A program made the translations under genes and the position numbers. Below, in pieces: positions 16,500 through 27,459 of a stretch of 64,000 nucleotides of DNA (within the stretch, counting starts at the first letter, position 1; the number at the start of each line of letters is the position of its first letter). A model generated the notes under the pieces. It was not told the DNA's origin, ran no database searches, and saw only the letters and a list, made by a program, of their open reading frames with translations. Source of the stretch: Corynebacterium callunae DSM 20147 (GTDB taxonomy: Bacteria > Actinomycetota > Actinomycetes > Mycobacteriales > Mycobacteriaceae); the NCBI RefSeq assembly GCF_000344785.1, contig NC_020506.1, positions 496,001-560,000 of the forward strand, in the 5' to 3' direction.

Positions 16500-19400
16500 T
16501 TGGCAGTCTCCCGCCAGACCAAGTCAGTCGTCGATATTCCCGGCGCACCGCAGCGTTATTCATTCGCGAAGGTGTCTGCGCCCATTGAGGTGCCCGGGCT
16601 ACTAGATCTACAACTCGATTCTTACTCTTGGCTGATCGGCACGCCTGAATGGCGCGCTCGTCAGAAAGAAGAGTTCGGCGAGGGAGCCCGCGTAACAAGC
16701 GGCCTTGAGAACATTCTCGAGGAACTCTCCCCAATCCAGGATTACTCTGGAAATATGTCCCTAAGCCTTTCGGAGCCACGCTTCGAAGACGTCAAGAACA
16801 CCATTGACGAGGCTAAAGAAAAAGACATCAACTATGCGGCCCCACTTTATGTGACCGCAGAATTTGTCAATAACACCACCGGTGAAATCAAGTCTCAGAC
16901 TGTCTTCATCGGCGATTTCCCAATGATGACGGACAAGGGAACGTTCATCATCAATGGAACCGAGCGTGTTGTCGTGAGCCAGCTCGTCCGTTCCCCGGGC
17001 GTCTACTTCGACCAGACCATTGACAAGTCCACCGAGCGTCCACTGCACGCCGTGAAGGTTATTCCTTCCCGCGGTGCGTGGTTGGAATTCGACGTGGATA
17101 AGCGCGATTCAGTTGGTGTCCGCATCGACCGTAAGCGTCGCCAGCCTGTCACCGTGCTCTTGAAGGCACTGGGCTGGACCACCGAACAGATCACTGAGCG
17201 CTTCGGCTTCTCTGAGATCATGATGTCCACCCTGGAGTCCGATGGTGTTGCAAACACCGACGAGGCTCTGCTGGAGATCTACCGCAAGCAGCGTCCAGGC
17301 GAGCAGCCTACCCGCGACCTTGCACAGTCCCTCCTGGACAACAGCTTCTTCCGCGCAAAGCGTTATGATCTGGCCCGCGTTGGCCGTTACAAGATCAACC
17401 GCAAGCTCGGACTTGGTGGCGACCACGATGGTTTGATGACTCTCACCGAAGAGGACATCGCAACCACCATCGAATACCTCGTGCGTCTGCACGCAGGTGA
17501 GCGCGTTATGACTTCCCCTCGTGGTGAAGAGATCCCAGTCGAGACCGACGATATCGATCACTTCGGTAACCGTCGTCTGCGTACTGTGGGCGAATTGATC
17601 CAGAACCAGGTTCGCGTCGGCCTCTCCCGTATGGAGCGTGTTGTTCGTGAGCGCATGACCACTCAGGATGCGGAGTCCATCACTCCTACCTCCCTGATCA
17701 ACGTGCGTCCTGTTTCTGCGGCTATCCGTGAGTTCTTCGGAACTTCCCAGCTGTCTCAGTTCATGGACCAGAACAACTCTTTGTCGGGTCTGACCCACAA
17801 GCGTCGTTTGTCAGCTCTTGGCCCGGGTGGTCTGTCCCGTGAGCGCGCCGGCATCGAAGTTCGAGACGTTCACCCTTCTCACTACGGCCGTATGTGCCCA
17901 ATTGAAACCCCCGAAGGTCCAAACATTGGCCTGATCGGTTCCTTGGCTTCCTATGCTCGAGTGAACCCATTCGGTTTCATTGAGACCCCATACCGTCGCA
18001 TCGTTGAGGGTAAGCTCACCGACCAGATCGACTACCTCACCGCTGATGAGGAAGATCGCTATGTGGTTGCACAGGCAAACACCAACTATGACGAAGATGG
18101 CAACATCACCGACGAAACCGTCACTGTCCGTCTAAAAGATGGTGACATCGCCATGGTTAACCGCGAAGAGGTTGACTACATGGACGTGTCCCCACGTCAG
18201 ATGGTCTCTGTCGGTACCGCGATGATTCCATTCCTCGAGCACGACGATGCTAACCGTGCCCTCATGGGTGCGAACATGCAGAAGCAGGCCGTGCCACTAG
18301 TCCGCGCCGAGGCTCCATTCGTGGGCACCGGTATGGAACAGCGCGCTGCTTATGACGCAGGTGACCTGGTTATTACCCCTGTCGCCGGTGTTGTAGAAAA
18401 TGTTTCCGCTGACATCATCACCATCATGGCTGATGACGGCAAGCGCGAGACCTACATGCTGCGTAAGTTCCAGCGCACCAACCAGGGCACCAGCTACAAC
18501 CAGAAGCCTCTGGTTAACCTTGGTGACCGCGTTGAAGCTGGACAGGTTATCGCCGATGGTCCTGGTACCTTCAATGGCGAAATGTCCCTCGGCCGCAACC
18601 TGCTGGTTGCTTTCATGCCATGGGAAGGCCACAACTACGAGGATGCAATCATCCTCAACCAGAACATTGTGGAGCAGGACATCCTGACCTCCGTACACAT
18701 CGAGGAACACGAGATCGATGCCCGCGACACCAAGCTTGGTGCCGAGGAAATCACCCGTGACATTCCTAACGTCTCTGAAGAAGTCCTCAAGGACCTCGAC
18801 GAGCGCGGTATTGTGCGTATCGGTGCAGATGTTCGTGATGGCGACATTCTGGTTGGCAAGGTCACCCCTAAGGGCGAAACCGAGCTCACCCCAGAAGAGC
18901 GTTTGCTGCGCGCCATCTTCGGCGAAAAGGCTCGCGAAGTCCGCGATACCTCCATGAAGGTGCCTCACGGCGAGACCGGCAAGGTCATCGGCGTGCGTCA
19001 CTTCTCCCGCGAGGATGACGACGATCTAGCCCCAGGTGTCAACGAGATGATTCGTATCTACGTTGCCCAGAAGCGCAAGATCCAGGACGGCGATAAGCTC
19101 GCTGGCCGCCACGGTAACAAGGGCGTTGTGGGCAAGATTCTGCCTCAGGAGGATATGCCATTCCTTCCTGACGGAACTCCTGTCGACATCATCTTGAACA
19201 CCCACGGTGTGCCTCGTCGTATGAACATCGGTCAGGTTCTTGAGACCCACTTGGGTTGGCTAGCTTCTGCTGGTTGGTCCGTGGATCCTGAGGATCCAAA
19301 GAACGCTGAGCTCATCAAGACTCTGCCTAAGGAACTTTATGAAGTTCCTGCAGGTTCTTTGACTGCAACCCCAGTGTTCGACGGTGCTTCCAACGAAGAA

Positions 19401-19979
19401 CTCGTAGGCCTGTTGGCTAACTCCCGTCCAAACCGCGATGGCGACGTCATGGTTAACAAGGATGGTAAGGCCACCTTGATGGATGGTCGTTCCGGCGAGC
19501 CGTACCCATACCCGGTCTCCATCGGTTATATGTACATGCTTAAGCTGCACCACCTTGTCGACGAGAAGATCCACGCTCGTTCCACCGGTCCATACTCCAT
19601 GATCACCCAGCAGCCGCTTGGTGGTAAGGCTCAGTTCGGTGGCCAGCGCTTCGGTGAAATGGAGGTGTGGGCAATGCAGGCATACGGCGCTGCTTACACC
19701 CTCCAGGAACTGCTGACCATCAAGTCTGACGACGTGGTCGGCCGTGTCAAGGTCTACGAGGCAATTGTTAAGGGCGAGAACATCCCAGATCCCGGTATTC
19801 CGGAATCATTCAAGGTTCTCCTCAAGGAGCTCCAGTCGCTGTGCCTTAACGTGGAGGTTCTCTCCGCGGACGGTACTCCAATGGAACTCGCGGGCGACGA
19901 TGACGACTTCGATCAGGCAGGTGCCTCTTTGGGCATTAACTTGTCTCGTGACGAGCGTTCCGACGCTGATACCGCATAG
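16500..19979 (+). CDS. rpoB: RNA polymerase beta subunit
   Basis: The catalytic beta subunit, about 1159 residues. I chose the TTG at 16500 (giving [15 protein letters not shown]) because GGAAGGA lies 6 bp upstream and the mycobacterial rpoB start is arranged the same way; earlier in-frame codons at 16437 and 16482 are less convincing. The rifampicin-binding region reads [17 protein letters not shown], then [20 protein letters not shown], with the wild-type His and Ser residues, so no classical resistance mutation is seen. The C-terminal end includes [18 protein letters not shown]. rpoC follows after 84 bp. Confidence 0.98.
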   Translation: MAVSRQTKSVVDIPGAPQRYSFAKVSAPIEVPGLLDLQLDSYSWLIGTPEWRARQKEEFGEGARVTSGLENILEELSPIQDYSGNMSLSLSEPRFEDVKNTIDEAKEKDINYAAPLYVTAEFVNNTTGEIKSQTVFIGDFPMMTDKGTFIINGTERVVVSQLVRSPGVYFDQTIDKSTERPLHAVKVIPSRGAWLEFDVDKRDSVGVRIDRKRRQPVTVLLKALGWTTEQITERFGFSEIMMSTLESDGVANTDEALLEIYRKQRPGEQPTRDLAQSLLDNSFFRAKRYDLARVGRYKINRKLGLGGDHDGLMTLTEEDIATTIEYLVRLHAGERVMTSPRGEEIPVETDDIDHFGNRRLRTVGELIQNQVRVGLSRMERVVRERMTTQDAESITPTSLINVRPVSAAIREFFGTSQLSQFMDQNNSLSGLTHKRRLSALGPGGLSRERAGIEVRDVHPSHYGRMCPIETPEGPNIGLIGSLASYARVNPFGFIETPYRRIVEGKLTDQIDYLTADEEDRYVVAQANTNYDEDGNITDETVTVRLKDGDIAMVNREEVDYMDVSPRQMVSVGTAMIPFLEHDDANRALMGANMQKQAVPLVRAEAPFVGTGMEQRAAYDAGDLVITPVAGVVENVSADIITIMADDGKRETYMLRKFQRTNQGTSYNQKPLVNLGDRVEAGQVIADGPGTFNGEMSLGRNLLVAFMPWEGHNYEDAIILNQNIVEQDILTSVHIEEHEIDARDTKLGAEEITRDIPNVSEEVLKDLDERGIVRIGADVRDGDILVGKVTPKGETELTPEERLLRAIFGEKAREVRDTSMKVPHGETGKVIGVRHFSREDDDDLAPGVNEMIRIYVAQKRKIQDGDKLAGRHGNKGVVGKILPQEDMPFLPDGTPVDIILNTHGVPRRMNIGQVLETHLGWLASAGWSVDPEDPKNAELIKTLPKELYEVPAGSLTATPVFDGASNEELVGLLANSRPNRDGDVMVNKDGKATLMDGRSGEPYPYPVSIGYMYMLKLHHLVDEKIHARSTGPYSMITQQPLGGKAQFGGQRFGEMEVWAMQAYGAAYTLQELLTIKSDDVVGRVKVYEAIVKGENIPDPGIPESFKVLLKELQSLCLNVEVLSADGTPMELAGDDDDFDQAGASLGINLSRDERSDADTA

Positions 19980-20063
19980 CAGATCAGAAAACCCACAAGC
20001 TAGAAATCAAGCCATACATCCCCCGGTCACCCGACAGGGTCCTGGGGTGAAAGGGAGTTTTAC

Positions 20064-23000
20064 GTGCTCGACGTAAACGTCTTCGATGAGCTCCGCATCG
20101 GCCTGGCCACTGCTGACGACATTCGTCGTTGGTCTAAGGGCGAGGTTAAGAAGCCGGAGACCATCAACTACCGAACCCTCAAGCCTGAGAAGGACGGTCT
20201 GTTCTGCGAGCGTATCTTCGGTCCTACCCGCGACTGGGAGTGCGCCTGCGGCAAGTACAAGCGCGTCCGCTACAAGGGCATCATCTGTGAGCGCTGTGGC
20301 GTTGAGGTCACAAAGTCCAAGGTTCGCCGTGAGCGCATGGGCCACATTGAGCTCGCCGCTCCGGTAACCCACATCTGGTACTTCAAGGGTGTTCCTTCAC
20401 GCCTTGGTTACCTGTTGGACCTGGCTCCTAAGGATCTCGACCTCATCATCTACTTTGGTGCGAACATCATCACCAGCGTTGATGAAGAGGCTCGCCACAG
20501 CGACCAGACCACTCTAGAAGCAGAAATGCTGCTGGAGAAGAAGGACGTTGAGGCAGACGCAGAATCCGATATCGCAGAGCGTGCAGAAAAGCTCGAAGAG
20601 GATCTTGCTGAACTTGAGGCTGCTGGCGCTAAGGCTGAAGCACGCCGCAAGGTACAGGCTGCAGCCGATAAGGAAATGCAGCACATCCGTGAGCGCGCTC
20701 AGCGCGAGATCGATCGCCTTGATGAGGTCTGGCAGACCTTCATCAAGCTTGCTCCAAAGCAGATGATCCGCGACGAGAAGCTTTACGATGAGCTCATCGA
20801 CCGCTACGAGGATTACTTCACCGGTGGTATGGGTGCAGAGTCCATCGAGGCTCTTATCCGTAACTTCGACCTCGATGCTGAGGCTGAAGAACTGCGCGAC
20901 ATCATCAACAATGGCAAGGGCCAGAAGAAGATGCGTGCGCTGAAGCGCTTGAAGGTTGTTGCAGCCTTCCAGCGTTCCGGCAACGATCCAGCCGGCATGG
21001 TTCTGAATGCGATCCCAGTGATCCCACCAGAGCTGCGCCCAATGGTTCAGCTGGACGGTGGTCGCTTTGCGACCTCCGACCTTAACGACCTCTACCGTCG
21101 TGTAATCAACCGCAACAACCGCCTCAAGCGCATGATCGAACTCGGTGCTCCCGAGATCATCGTGAACAACGAGAAGCGCATGCTGCAGGAATCTGTAGAC
21201 GCACTCTTCGACAATGGTCGTCGTGGTCGTCCAGTGACCGGACCGGGCAACCGTCCATTGAAGTCACTGTCTGACTTGCTTAAGGGTAAGCAGGGACGTT
21301 TCCGTCAGAACTTGCTGGGTAAGCGTGTTGACTACTCCGGTCGTTCCGTTATTATCGTTGGTCCTCAGCTGCGCCTCCACGAATGTGGTCTGCCTAAGCT
21401 GATGGCACTTGAGCTCTTCAAGCCTTTCGTTATGAAGCGCTTGGTTGAGAACGAGTACGCACAGAACATCAAGTCTGCAAAGCGCATGGTTGAGCGTCAG
21501 CGTCCTGAGGTTTGGGACGTTCTCGAAGAAGCCATCTCTGAGCACCCAGTGATGCTAAACCGTGCACCAACCCTGCACCGCCTTGGTATCCAGGCTTTCG
21601 AGCCTGTGCTTGTTGAGGGTAAGGCTATTCAGCTGCACCCACTGGCCTGTGAAGCATTCAACGCTGACTTCGACGGTGACCAGATGGCAGTTCACCTGCC
21701 ACTGTCCGCTGAGGCTCAGGCTGAAGCTCGCATCTTGATGCTTGCTTCCAACAACATTTTGTCCCCAGCATCAGGTAAGCCTTTGGCTATGCCTCGTCTG
21801 GACATGGTTACCGGTCTGTACTACTTGACTCTGCTCAAGAACGCTGATGAGTTCGGCGGTCAGGGTGCTTACGCACCTGCAGATGAGAATGGTCCAGAAA
21901 AGGGTGTCTACTCTTCCTTGGCAGAAGCCATCATGGCTTATGACCGTGGAGTACTAGGCCTGCAGGCTCCAGTGCGTATCCGCCTGGATCACTTGCGCCC
22001 ACCAGCAGATGTTGAAGCAGAGCAGTTCCCAGACGGTTGGAACCAGGGTGAAACCTGGTTGGCATCCACCACCTTGGGTCGTGTGCTCTTCAACGAGATC
22101 CTGCCTTGGAACTACCCATACCTTGAGGGCGTTATGGTCCGTAAGGGTGGCGGTACCGACAAGATCATGCTTGGCGACGTGGTTAATGACCTCGCAGCTA
22201 AGTACCCAATGATCACTGTTGCGCAGACCATGGACAAGATGAAGGACGCTGGTTTCCACTGGGCTACTCGCTCTGGTGTCACCATCGCTATGTCTGACGT
22301 TTTGGTTCTTCCTAACAAGGAAGAAATGCTGGACCGCTACGAGGAATCTGCTCGCCAGATCGAAATCAAGTACGGCCGCGGAAAGCTTACTTCCCGCGAG
22401 CGTTACGATCGCCTCGTAGAGCTCTGGAAGGACGCAACCGACGAGGTTGGTCAGGCTGTTGAGAATCTGTACCCAGATGACAACCCAATTCCAATGATCG
22501 TGAAGTCCGGTGCTGCCGGTAACATGCGTCAGATCTGGACCCTTGCAGGTATGAAGGGAATGGTTGTGAACTCAAAGGGTGACTACATCACCCGTCCTAT
22601 CAAGACTTCCTTCCGTGAAGGCTTGACAGTTCTTGAGTACTTCAACAACTCCCACGGTTCTCGTAAGGGCCTTGCCGATACCGCACTGCGTACCGCGGAC
22701 TCCGGCTACCTGACCCGTCGTCTTGTTGACGTCGCCCAGGATGTCATCGTCCGCGTTGAGGATTGTGGTACCCGTCAGGGTGTTCGCGTTCCTGTCGCTG
22801 CTGAGGTTTTGGATGCAACCGGTGCTGTCACCGGCTACACCCGCCATGACTTGATCGAGACTTCTGTGTCCGGTCGTGTGTTGGCTGGCGATGCTACCGA
22901 CGCCAACGGCGAAGTTGTGCTCACCGCAGGCACCGACCTGACTGAACTCAACATCGATCTCTTGGTTGAAAAGGGCATCAAGGAAGTTAAGGTTCGTTCC

Positions 23001-24065
23001 GTACTTACCTGCCAGACTCCTACCGGTGTTTGTGCTAAGTGCTACGGCAAGTCCATGGCTTCCGGCCACCAGGTTGACATCGGAGAGGCTGTCGGCATCG
23101 TTGCTGCACAGTCCATCGGTGAACCTGGTACCCAGCTGACCATGCGTACCTTCCACCAGGGTGGTGTCGGTGGCGATATTACCGGCGGTCTGCCTCGTGT
23201 TCAGGAGCTTTTCGAAGCACGTGTTCCAAAGAACTGTGCTCCAATTGCTTCTGTTGAAGGAACCATCCACCTCGAGGATGAAGGCAACTTCTACACCTTG
23301 ACCATCATTCCTGATGATGGTTCGGACAATGTTGTCTATGAGAAGCTGTCCAAGCGTCAGGGTCTTGCATCCACTCGCGTGGCTATGGAATCCAACGCTG
23401 GTGCCTTCATTGAGCGCACCTTGACCGAGGGTGACCGTGTCACCGTTGGTCAGCGTCTGCTCCGTGGTGCAGCTGATCCACACGACGTGCTCGAGATCCT
23501 CGGTCGCCGTGGTGTGGAGCAGCACCTCATCGATGAGGTGCAGGCTGTTTACCGTGCACAGGGTGTGGCCATCCACGATAAGCACATCGAAATCATTATT
23601 CGTCAGATGCTGCGTCGCGGTACCGTCATTGAGTCCGGTTCCACCGAGTTCCTTCCAGGTTCTTTGGTTGACCTTTCCGAGGCAAAGCTGGCTAACTCTG
23701 AGGCAATCAACGCAGGCGGCCAGCCTGCAGAGCTGCGTTCTGAGATCATGGGTATCACCAAGGCCTCTCTCGCAACTGAGTCTTGGCTGTCTGCAGCGTC
23801 CTTCCAGGAGACCACTCGTGTCCTGACTGATGCTGCTATCAACAAGCGCTCCGATAAGCTCATCGGCCTGAAGGAGAACGTGATCATCGGTAAGCTGATC
23901 CCAGCTGGTACTGGTATTTCCCGTTACCGCAACATCTCCATCAAGCCAACCGAGGCTGCTCGCAACGCCGCATACTCGATCCCAACTTATGGTGAGTCGA
24001 TTTACGGTGACGATGGATTCGGTGAGTTCACCGGCGCATCCGTCCCATTGGATGAGGCTTTCTAG
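20064..24065 (+). CDS. rpoC: RNA polymerase beta' subunit
   Basis: The 1333-residue beta' subunit. The N-terminal zinc ribbon has Cys 60, 62, 75 and 78. The lineage-specific Ala/Glu-rich insertion of actinobacteria lies at about 150-230. The catalytic magnesium motif NADFDGDQ is at about 532-539, and the bridge/trigger region contains [19 protein letters not shown]. The start is a GTG preceded by AAAGGGAG. It is cotranscribed with rpoB and ends in a strong terminator. Confidence 0.98.
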   Translation: MLDVNVFDELRIGLATADDIRRWSKGEVKKPETINYRTLKPEKDGLFCERIFGPTRDWECACGKYKRVRYKGIICERCGVEVTKSKVRRERMGHIELAAPVTHIWYFKGVPSRLGYLLDLAPKDLDLIIYFGANIITSVDEEARHSDQTTLEAEMLLEKKDVEADAESDIAERAEKLEEDLAELEAAGAKAEARRKVQAAADKEMQHIRERAQREIDRLDEVWQTFIKLAPKQMIRDEKLYDELIDRYEDYFTGGMGAESIEALIRNFDLDAEAEELRDIINNGKGQKKMRALKRLKVVAAFQRSGNDPAGMVLNAIPVIPPELRPMVQLDGGRFATSDLNDLYRRVINRNNRLKRMIELGAPEIIVNNEKRMLQESVDALFDNGRRGRPVTGPGNRPLKSLSDLLKGKQGRFRQNLLGKRVDYSGRSVIIVGPQLRLHECGLPKLMALELFKPFVMKRLVENEYAQNIKSAKRMVERQRPEVWDVLEEAISEHPVMLNRAPTLHRLGIQAFEPVLVEGKAIQLHPLACEAFNADFDGDQMAVHLPLSAEAQAEARILMLASNNILSPASGKPLAMPRLDMVTGLYYLTLLKNADEFGGQGAYAPADENGPEKGVYSSLAEAIMAYDRGVLGLQAPVRIRLDHLRPPADVEAEQFPDGWNQGETWLASTTLGRVLFNEILPWNYPYLEGVMVRKGGGTDKIMLGDVVNDLAAKYPMITVAQTMDKMKDAGFHWATRSGVTIAMSDVLVLPNKEEMLDRYEESARQIEIKYGRGKLTSRERYDRLVELWKDATDEVGQAVENLYPDDNPIPMIVKSGAAGNMRQIWTLAGMKGMVVNSKGDYITRPIKTSFREGLTVLEYFNNSHGSRKGLADTALRTADSGYLTRRLVDVAQDVIVRVEDCGTRQGVRVPVAAEVLDATGAVTGYTRHDLIETSVSGRVLAGDATDANGEVVLTAGTDLTELNIDLLVEKGIKEVKVRSVLTCQTPTGVCAKCYGKSMASGHQVDIGEAVGIVAAQSIGEPGTQLTMRTFHQGGVGGDITGGLPRVQELFEARVPKNCAPIASVEGTIHLEDEGNFYTLTIIPDDGSDNVVYEKLSKRQGLASTRVAMESNAGAFIERTLTEGDRVTVGQRLLRGAADPHDVLEILGRRGVEQHLIDEVQAVYRAQGVAIHDKHIEIIIRQMLRRGTVIESGSTEFLPGSLVDLSEAKLANSEAINAGGQPAELRSEIMGITKASLATESWLSAASFQETTRVLTDAAINKRSDKLIGLKENVIIGKLIPAGTGISRYRNISIKPTEAARNAAYSIPTYGESIYGDDGFGEFTGASVPLDEAF

Positions 24066-24115
24066 AGCAAGGAAACCTTAAATCCAGCACAGCTAATTGG
24101 TCGCTGAGAAGTTGA

Positions 24116-24165
24116 GGCCCTGGTTCTACTTGAAAAAGTAGATCCAGGGTCTCCTTTCTTTTTTG
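24116..24165 (+). terminator. Terminator of rpoBC
   Basis: CCCTGG-TCTACTT and AAGTAGA-CCAGGG form a long stem with one internal mismatch and a GAAA loop, followed by a T-rich run (24153-24164). Confidence 0.85.
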
Positions 24166-24242
24166 TACACAGACGTGGGGAATAAAACCCTTAACCCCCA
24201 TATTCTTAGGCAAATCCCCAGATCAGACCTAGTTTTATAACT

Positions 24243-24425
24243 ATGTGGAAACTATCTATTGGCATCGCAGTTGGTGCCATCTTGTTCGGTTTAGGTCTGT
24301 GGGGAACCCACTTTGAAGACACCGTCATCTCGATCGCAGGATGGGTCGGAACGTTCGCGTCGTTTGCAGTGTGGTTCTGGGTCATTTGGTGGGCAGCGGT
24401 AGGAAACACAAAAAGCCCCCTCTAA
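24243..24425 (+). CDS. Small two-helix membrane protein
   Basis: A 60-residue reading frame with two hydrophobic segments (about 5-22 and 28-52, the second Trp/Phe-rich) and almost no other content. A TAGTTT hexamer ends 7 bp before the ATG, so it could be a leaderless transcript. It lies between the rpoBC terminator and the XRE-type regulator gene. The composition supports a real small membrane protein, but no family is recognised. Confidence 0.5.
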   Translation: MWKLSIGIAVGAILFGLGLWGTHFEDTVISIAGWVGTFASFAVWFWVIWWAAVGNTKSPL

Positions 24426-24436
24426 GATGGCAGGGT

Positions 24437-25219
24437 ATGGATGAGCTGCTCAAACAGGAAGTCAAGGATTTCCTCACCACCAGGCGTGCACGGATTACGC
24501 CGGCCGCTGCGGGACTAGAAACGCAGCCGTGGAGTGATCGTCGGGTGCCGGGGCTTCGGCGGGAAGAAGTCGCGGATCTGGCGGGCATTTCTTTGGAGTA
24601 TTACATCCGGTTTGAGCGCGGAAATCTCAAGGGTGCATCGCCTGAAATATTGCAATCGTTGGCTAAGGCTCTCCAGCTGAGCCCAATTGAGCGCGAACAC
24701 CTTCACAATTTGGCTTATCGCGCCGACCATCCGCGCAACCTACCTAGTGCAGAGACCCCAACGGCACCCCTCCAGGACATCGTTGATGCGGTCACAGATA
24801 AACCGGCGTGGATCCGCAATGAGCAGATGGATATTTTGGCTACAAATCGGCTCTGCGCGGAACTTTACGCCCCGATTTTGAAGGATCTGCCCGATCGGCC
24901 CAACACTGCGCGGCATTGCTTTATCGGCGCAACAGCCGAGCAGTTTTGGGTGGACCGAGATCAGTTCAGTGCGGAGTTCGCTGCCAAACTGCGCCTCGAG
25001 TACGCCCGGCGCCCCAGCGCGCCAGGTTTAAAGGAGCTTATCGACGAGCTCCATCAGAAAAGTTCTGTTTTCCGTGAGAATTGGGCGTCTGCTGATGTTT
25101 TGTCATTCGGATCTGGCCTCAAACGTTTCAGGCACCCAACATTGGGGGAGCGGGACTACAAATACGAGACGTTTAATCTCAATAGTGCACCGGGGTATGT
25201 GTTGAGCATTTACTTTTAG
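24437..25219 (+). CDS. XRE-family regulator with MmyB-like ligand domain
   Basis: About 260 residues. The N-terminal helix-turn-helix (about 28-80) reads RVPGLRREEVADLAGISLEY, then YIRFERG, and the rest matches the MmyB-like putative ligand-binding domain (QMDILATNRLCAELYAPIL, RLEYARRPSAPGLKELIDEL). Such proteins often regulate an adjacent dehydrogenase, but none is adjacent here. I chose the ATG at 24437, which follows a TAAGAT hexamer by 8 bp and is therefore probably leaderless. It converges with the DUF1707 gene; a GCTTNTCGACG copy lies between them and another inside the gene. Confidence 0.85.
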   Translation: MDELLKQEVKDFLTTRRARITPAAAGLETQPWSDRRVPGLRREEVADLAGISLEYYIRFERGNLKGASPEILQSLAKALQLSPIEREHLHNLAYRADHPRNLPSAETPTAPLQDIVDAVTDKPAWIRNEQMDILATNRLCAELYAPILKDLPDRPNTARHCFIGATAEQFWVDRDQFSAEFAAKLRLEYARRPSAPGLKELIDELHQKSSVFRENWASADVLSFGSGLKRFRHPTLGERDYKYETFNLNSAPGYVLSIYF

Positions 25220-25247
25220 GTGGTGGATGGGCGCGTCGACAAGCTTT

Positions 25248-25943
25248 TTAAATGTTTTTCTTGGTGACTACGCTGACTCCGCCCATGAACGCCAGGCCCT
25301 TGACGTGGACCGTGGGCGCGTTGTTTGGCAAGCGCGCGGGATTGAGCACACCGGCCTTATCAACTGACTGCTCGAAGCCACCGAAAATGCCGATGCCGTC
25401 ACAGATGACAAAAACACCCTCGGGAACGATGATCTCGATGCCACCCATGAATGCGTAGGCGTTGATCTGAATGCGGTCGCTCTCCAGGAAGGCGTCGCGC
25501 AGGTCGATCTGATTGCCACCCATCATGGCGAAGGACTTGTGGAGATTAGGCACATGCCATCCACCTTTGCGCACGGTGCCACCCATAAATGCGAAAGACA
25601 TTTTGGAGCCATTCGGATTGCCAGTGATCCTGTTTCGGACAATATTGACCGGATCTACCGCGTTTTGCATGGCTGGGGGAGCGGCCTCGTAGAACGCCGG
25701 CACATAGGAAGCGCCGGGAAACTGTTGACCAAGCAGAGTGTAGGGATTGTCGTTCACGTCAGAGATCAGCTCTATAAGAGTGTCTAAATGACGGGCATTC
25801 CACGCTTTGGTGGAGCGCTGCTCAAACTCCTCCAAGGTGATTTGACCTCGGGAAACAGCTTCAGAAAGTTCATTCACGACTTGATTTCGGTTAAGGTCAG
25901 TAGCGAGTTTCTTTACTGGTTCGTTTCCTTGAGGAACAGTCAT
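25248..25943 (-). CDS. DUF1707 protein with LiaF-like C-terminal domain
   Basis: About 231 residues. The N-terminal DUF1707 domain (about 10-60) reads [20 protein letters not shown], then [11 protein letters not shown]. The C-terminal half repeats the FMGG pattern ([39 protein letters not shown]), typical of LiaF-like cell-wall stress proteins that lack the membrane part. Function is probably regulatory but unknown. The ATG at 25943 lies 7 bp after a minus-strand TAGAAT hexamer, suggesting a leaderless mRNA; an ATG three codons upstream is the alternative. Confidence 0.75.
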
Positions 25944-26270
25944 GTGAACCATTCTAACAAGGGATTTGGTTTTTCCGGTCGTAGCTGATAGTATGAGTGG
26001 CTGAGTCCCGCTCTTGTAGTTGGGAACTGACGGCACCTCGCAAACACGCGCTGGTATCGCCCCTGGTTTACCGGGACGCGGTGGCGCATGTGAGCTTTAG
26101 AGTAGGTTGTTCGTGACATGTTGGACGGGCCCCCAAAAGAGCCCCCTTTTTTGCGTGTCTGGGCACTTTTTCTCGATTAACACGCGCCATCAGAAACTCA
26201 GCCATCGTGTTCGTCTCTTCCGAGGTGTCACGTCAGCTTAAAAAGAACAACTCCGAAATAAGGATGGTTC
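25944..26270 (+). other. rpsL promoter and leader with a weak terminator-like hairpin
   Basis: No gene is seen here. GGGC (26127-26130) and GCCC (26141-26144) flank a 10-nt loop and are followed by six T (26147-26152). This resembles a small terminator or attenuator in the leader of the rpsL-rpsG operon. The stem is short, so confidence is low. Confidence 0.4.
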
Positions 26271-26639
26271 ATGCCAACTATTCAGCAGCTGGTCCGTAAG
26301 GGCCGCCATGATAAGACCGTTAAGGTGGCAACTGCGGCACTGAAGGGTTCCCCTCAGCGTCGTGGTGTTTGTACCCGCGTGTACACCACTACCCCTAAGA
26401 AGCCTAACTCTGCACTTCGTAAGGTTGCTCGTGTGCGCCTTACTTCCGGCATTGAGGTTTCCGCTTACATCCCAGGTGAGGGACACAACCTCCAGGAGCA
26501 CTCCATGGTGCTCGTTCGCGGTGGTCGTGTTAAGGACCTTCCTGGTGTTCGTTACAAGATCATCCGTGGCGCACTTGATACCCAGGGTGTCAAGGATCGC
26601 AAGCAGGCTCGTTCCCGCTACGGCGCGAAGAGGGGATAA
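26271..26639 (+). CDS. rpsL: 30S ribosomal protein S12
   Basis: The 122-residue decoding-centre protein S12. The conserved loop [10 protein letters not shown] and the region [12 protein letters not shown] are both wild type at the lysines whose mutation gives streptomycin resistance. The start is ATG, with AAGGATGG shortly upstream. rpsG follows 6 bp later. Confidence 0.98.
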   Translation: MPTIQQLVRKGRHDKTVKVATAALKGSPQRRGVCTRVYTTTPKKPNSALRKVARVRLTSGIEVSAYIPGEGHNLQEHSMVLVRGGRVKDLPGVRYKIIRGALDTQGVKDRKQARSRYGAKRG

Positions 26640-26645
26640 TTAAAA

Positions 26646-27113
26646 ATGCGTAAATCAGCAGCTCCTAAGCGTCCAGTCGTTCTGGATCCTGTATACCAGT
26701 CTGAGGTTGTTACCCAGCTCGTAAACAAGATCCTCTTGGACGGCAAGAAGTCCACCGCCGAGCGTATCGTTTACGGTGCACTCGAGATCTGTCGCGAGAA
26801 GACCGGCACCGATCCAGTTGGCACCCTCGAAAAGGCTCTTGGCAACGTCCGCCCAGACCTCGAGGTGCGCTCCCGCCGCGTTGGTGGCGCTACCTACCAG
26901 GTTCCAGTTGAGGTTCGTCCAGCACGTGCCAACACCCTGGCTCTGCGTTGGTTGGTTACCTTCACCCGTCAGCGTCGTGAGAACACCATGATCGAGCGTC
27001 TTGCAAACGAGATCCTCGATGCAGCTAATGGTCTTGGTGCTTCCGTGAAGCGTCGCGAAGACACTCACAAGATGGCAGAGGCCAACCGCGCCTTCGCTCA
27101 CTACCGCTGGTAG
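26646..27113 (+). CDS. rpsG: 30S ribosomal protein S7
   Basis: The 155-residue S7 protein, which nucleates the 30S head. It reads [20 protein letters not shown] at the start and contains [13 protein letters not shown] and [12 protein letters not shown]. It lies 6 bp after rpsL and is separated from fusA by a long leader. Confidence 0.98.
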   Translation: MRKSAAPKRPVVLDPVYQSEVVTQLVNKILLDGKKSTAERIVYGALEICREKTGTDPVGTLEKALGNVRPDLEVRSRRVGGATYQVPVEVRPARANTLALRWLVTFTRQRRENTMIERLANEILDAANGLGASVKRREDTHKMAEANRAFAHYRW

Positions 27114-27459
27114 TTCTGCACCAGATGAATGCCCATTCACCCTTGTTCACTGCTTGTTGACATATTTCAATAAAGGAATACGTTGGCATTATGAGTGGCT
27201 TGTGGTGACTGGGCATTTAGTCTCATTTATGCAGTACAAGGCCTTTTTAAGGCTGAGATTAAACTTTGCTTAGGCAAAAAGTTATATAGATTGTTCACTT
27301 GTGAAATAAGCAGCATGCTGCCTAAAGCGCAAGTTAGTGGCAAAATGTAACAAGAGAATTATCCGTAGGCGTCAAACTGATTACTTGGGTCTTAAAGCCT
27401 GGTGTTTTAAGACCCCAGTGAGAGGCGTAGCGCCGCAACCAATAAGTTGGGGTACCACT
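27114..27459 (+). other. fusA leader region
   Basis: No gene is supported in this 346-bp gap. It is A/T-rich around 27165-27310 and includes the palindrome GCAGCATGCTGC (27311-27322). Its last third holds the strong hairpin annotated separately. An open frame runs upstream of fusA from 27337 but would encode a basic, unlikely N-terminal extension. Confidence 0.6.
27387..27415 (+). promoter_or_regulatory. Strong hairpin in the fusA leader
   Basis: GGGTCTTAAA and TTTAAGACCC form a perfect 10-bp stem around the 9-nt loop GCCTGGTGT. There is no T run, so it is not an ordinary terminator. It lies 44 nt before the fusA start and could affect translation or mRNA stability. Confidence 0.6.

Noticed and set aside
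27337..27459. N-terminal extension of EF-G
   Set aside because: It is basic and unlike any EF-G; the GTG at 27460 gives the conserved start, and the extension would cover the leader hairpin.
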